Of a DNA stretch of 64,000 bases, positions 62,446 to 64,000 are shown one piece after another. Both the position numbers and the translations under genes were made by a program. Each line of letters starts with the position of its first letter. Position 1 is the stretch's first letter. The DNA comes from Hippasteria phrygiana. Its lineage: Eukaryota > Echinodermata > Asteroidea > Valvatida > Goniasteridae. Location: contig JAZGUH010000001.1 of the NCBI GenBank assembly GCA_037893225.1, forward strand, positions 496,001 to 560,000, read 5' to 3'. The notes below the pieces were generated by a model. It was given only the letters and a program-made list of their open reading frames with translations. It was not told the origin of the DNA and searched no databases.

Positions 62446-64000
62446 ATAGTGAAAAAGAGATAATGCCGTTTTACCAGAAAGGCAAGACTGGTGGGGGTGA
62501 ATGGAATGCAATTCATACAAGAAATGCTGCAAGCTGAGCTCCAAATATTCTTCCAGGCACTGTTGGTATGATCAACAGACATCTTTGCTTCCAGTCACTC
62601 AACGAGAGCGTGGGGTTGTGTTTGTTCACCCTACATTGCCCGCTGCAATATGGTGGCTGGTATTCTCTAATGGGGCTTTAGCAGTAGGCAGTTTGGAATG
62701 CCAAAATGTGGCCAATATGACTAGAATCAAAACAAACAGGAGCCAGGCAAAACAGGAAACACTACCATTTCAATATTTGCCATTCCCTGATATGCTGAGG
62801 GGGTCTCGTAAATCGCTTTGCTCAACATTTCTGAAAAGGACCATACCACTGCAAAGTAGGACAACAATTTATATTTAAAAAAACCAGCTAAGATGCTGAA
62901 ACTCCCCTGCCCTTTGTAGTGAGCTCAATACATTGAGTGATTTAATATTTTTATTTGATTAGGATACTGTCAACATTTGGCAAGACTGCTCAGTTGGTAG
63001 AGCACCAGTGTGGTGTTTAGGTGGGGGCAGATTCCCACCCAGTCAATTTTCTTTCACTTTCCTTTACTCTCAAAATTAGTACAAAATTCTCAGTTATCGG
63101 CCTTTACTCTTCTATAGAAACGTGCACCATCAATGGTTGAAATCTATGTTTGTTGTGTCATGTCTGGGATATTGTAATTTCATTAGTTTAGATTGATAAT
63201 GTGCCAGTTCAGTGTAACAATATCTGTAAATTACATCATTTTTGTCACATACATGTACTATCATGCACATCACTTGCATCACTTGGGCCTGCAGTGTTGG
63301 ACACAAGCTTTTCTTTGAACAAGAATGAGAAAATAAAAAAATAAAACTTCAAAGGTCCTTGAGACTCAGACTGATCAAATTTCCACTATTACTGCAATTA
63401 TATAATTGCCCTAACTGTACAATTCTATACAAACACAATGAACATTTTTAGAGCCTAACAAATCAGAGTCAAAAATTGATAAGCAAAAGAGACCCCCCTT
63501 TCAGCCCCAGGTTCCCCTGCAGAAATCCAAATAATCTCTGGCCTTGATCCTGGCAGCAGCAGTAGTGTATACTGCCTAAATATACATGTACATGTACATT
63601 AATACATGTACATGTACTCCATCTGCAATATCTCCTTACCACTACCAGCTTTAATAATACAGCATTACTTTAAAGGGCCAGTACCAGTTCTTCAAATAGG
63701 GCTGGTTGGTTTTCACAATGCTGTCAGACGTACCAACTTCTTAGACTATGGCAAGCCACTCGTGATTGTTTTAACTAATTTCCTCATAAACCGGAATGCA
63801 TAACTTTGATGGAGAAGTTCAATCACACAGCCTACAAATAAATTAACCTACCTACACACGTACATGTACCCTATTTTAACGGCCCCGAACCTAATTTTTG
63901 TTTTCGTGAAAAAGGTATTAAAAAAAAAACCAAAACAAACCCATAAATGCTGCAAATACTACTTTTAACCCCTCAAAAAAAAGTGCAAAAAAACCAAACA
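62446..64000. other. Right-hand non-coding stretch
   Basis: No supported gene. 62981-63045 is a decayed tRNA-headed SINE (CTCAGTTGGTAGAGCACCAG, GATTCCCACCCAG). ACATGT microsatellite at 63585-63620. Confidence 0.5.

Overview
The window is eukaryotic, AT-rich and very repeat-dense. It carries most of one recognisable gene, a Gli/Cubitus interruptus (Hedgehog pathway) zinc-finger transcription factor, on the minus strand. Eleven coding exons can be placed between 26261 and 1. All splice phases agree, all five C2H2 fingers are present, and the gene runs off the left edge before its C-terminal activation region. A phase-compatible candidate for the start-codon exon lies at 31823-31892, but it is only tentative. 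The single-Gli architecture, long introns, very frequent ACATGTAC words and the repertoire of short DNA transposons suggest a marine invertebrate deuterostome, probably an echinoderm or hemichordate. That assignment is inference.

Layout: 1-8434 holds eight exons (N-terminal SUFU-binding region, zinc fingers, phosphorylation cluster) separated by short introns. An 11.4 kb intron (8435-19863) follows, containing LINE 3' ends, a 1.7 kb hAT-like element with an exact 8-bp target duplication, and several foldback elements. Exons 4, 3 and 2 lie at 19864-26261, separated by MITE- and SINE-containing introns. From 26262 to 64000 no other host gene is supported. This part is first intron or 5' flank and is filled with non-autonomous DNA transposons.

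The transposon families can be sorted by their ends. TTAA-flanked piggyBac-like MITEs include five copies of a family of about 220 bp, two copies of a family of about 590 bp and a short CCCTAAC-ended family. PIF/Harbinger-like MITEs have TWA duplications and fall in two large families, A (GTCCGCACTGGAC words) and B (TTTTCACAC and ACACGGGTC words); B carries decayed pieces of a Myb/SANT-like gene. hAT-like elements have 8-bp duplications or CAGGG ends and carry truncated first exons. There are also several uncategorised palindromic MITEs and tRNA-headed SINEs.

The most informative observations are a three-deep nested insertion with its empty site preserved elsewhere in the window, a MITE family whose copies share ends but have different palindromic cores, a 1.35 kb foldback hAT derivative with two opposed copies of one first exon, and a probable GC-AG intron in Gli. 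I see no dedicated multi-gene system other than this transposon landscape and the Gli gene.
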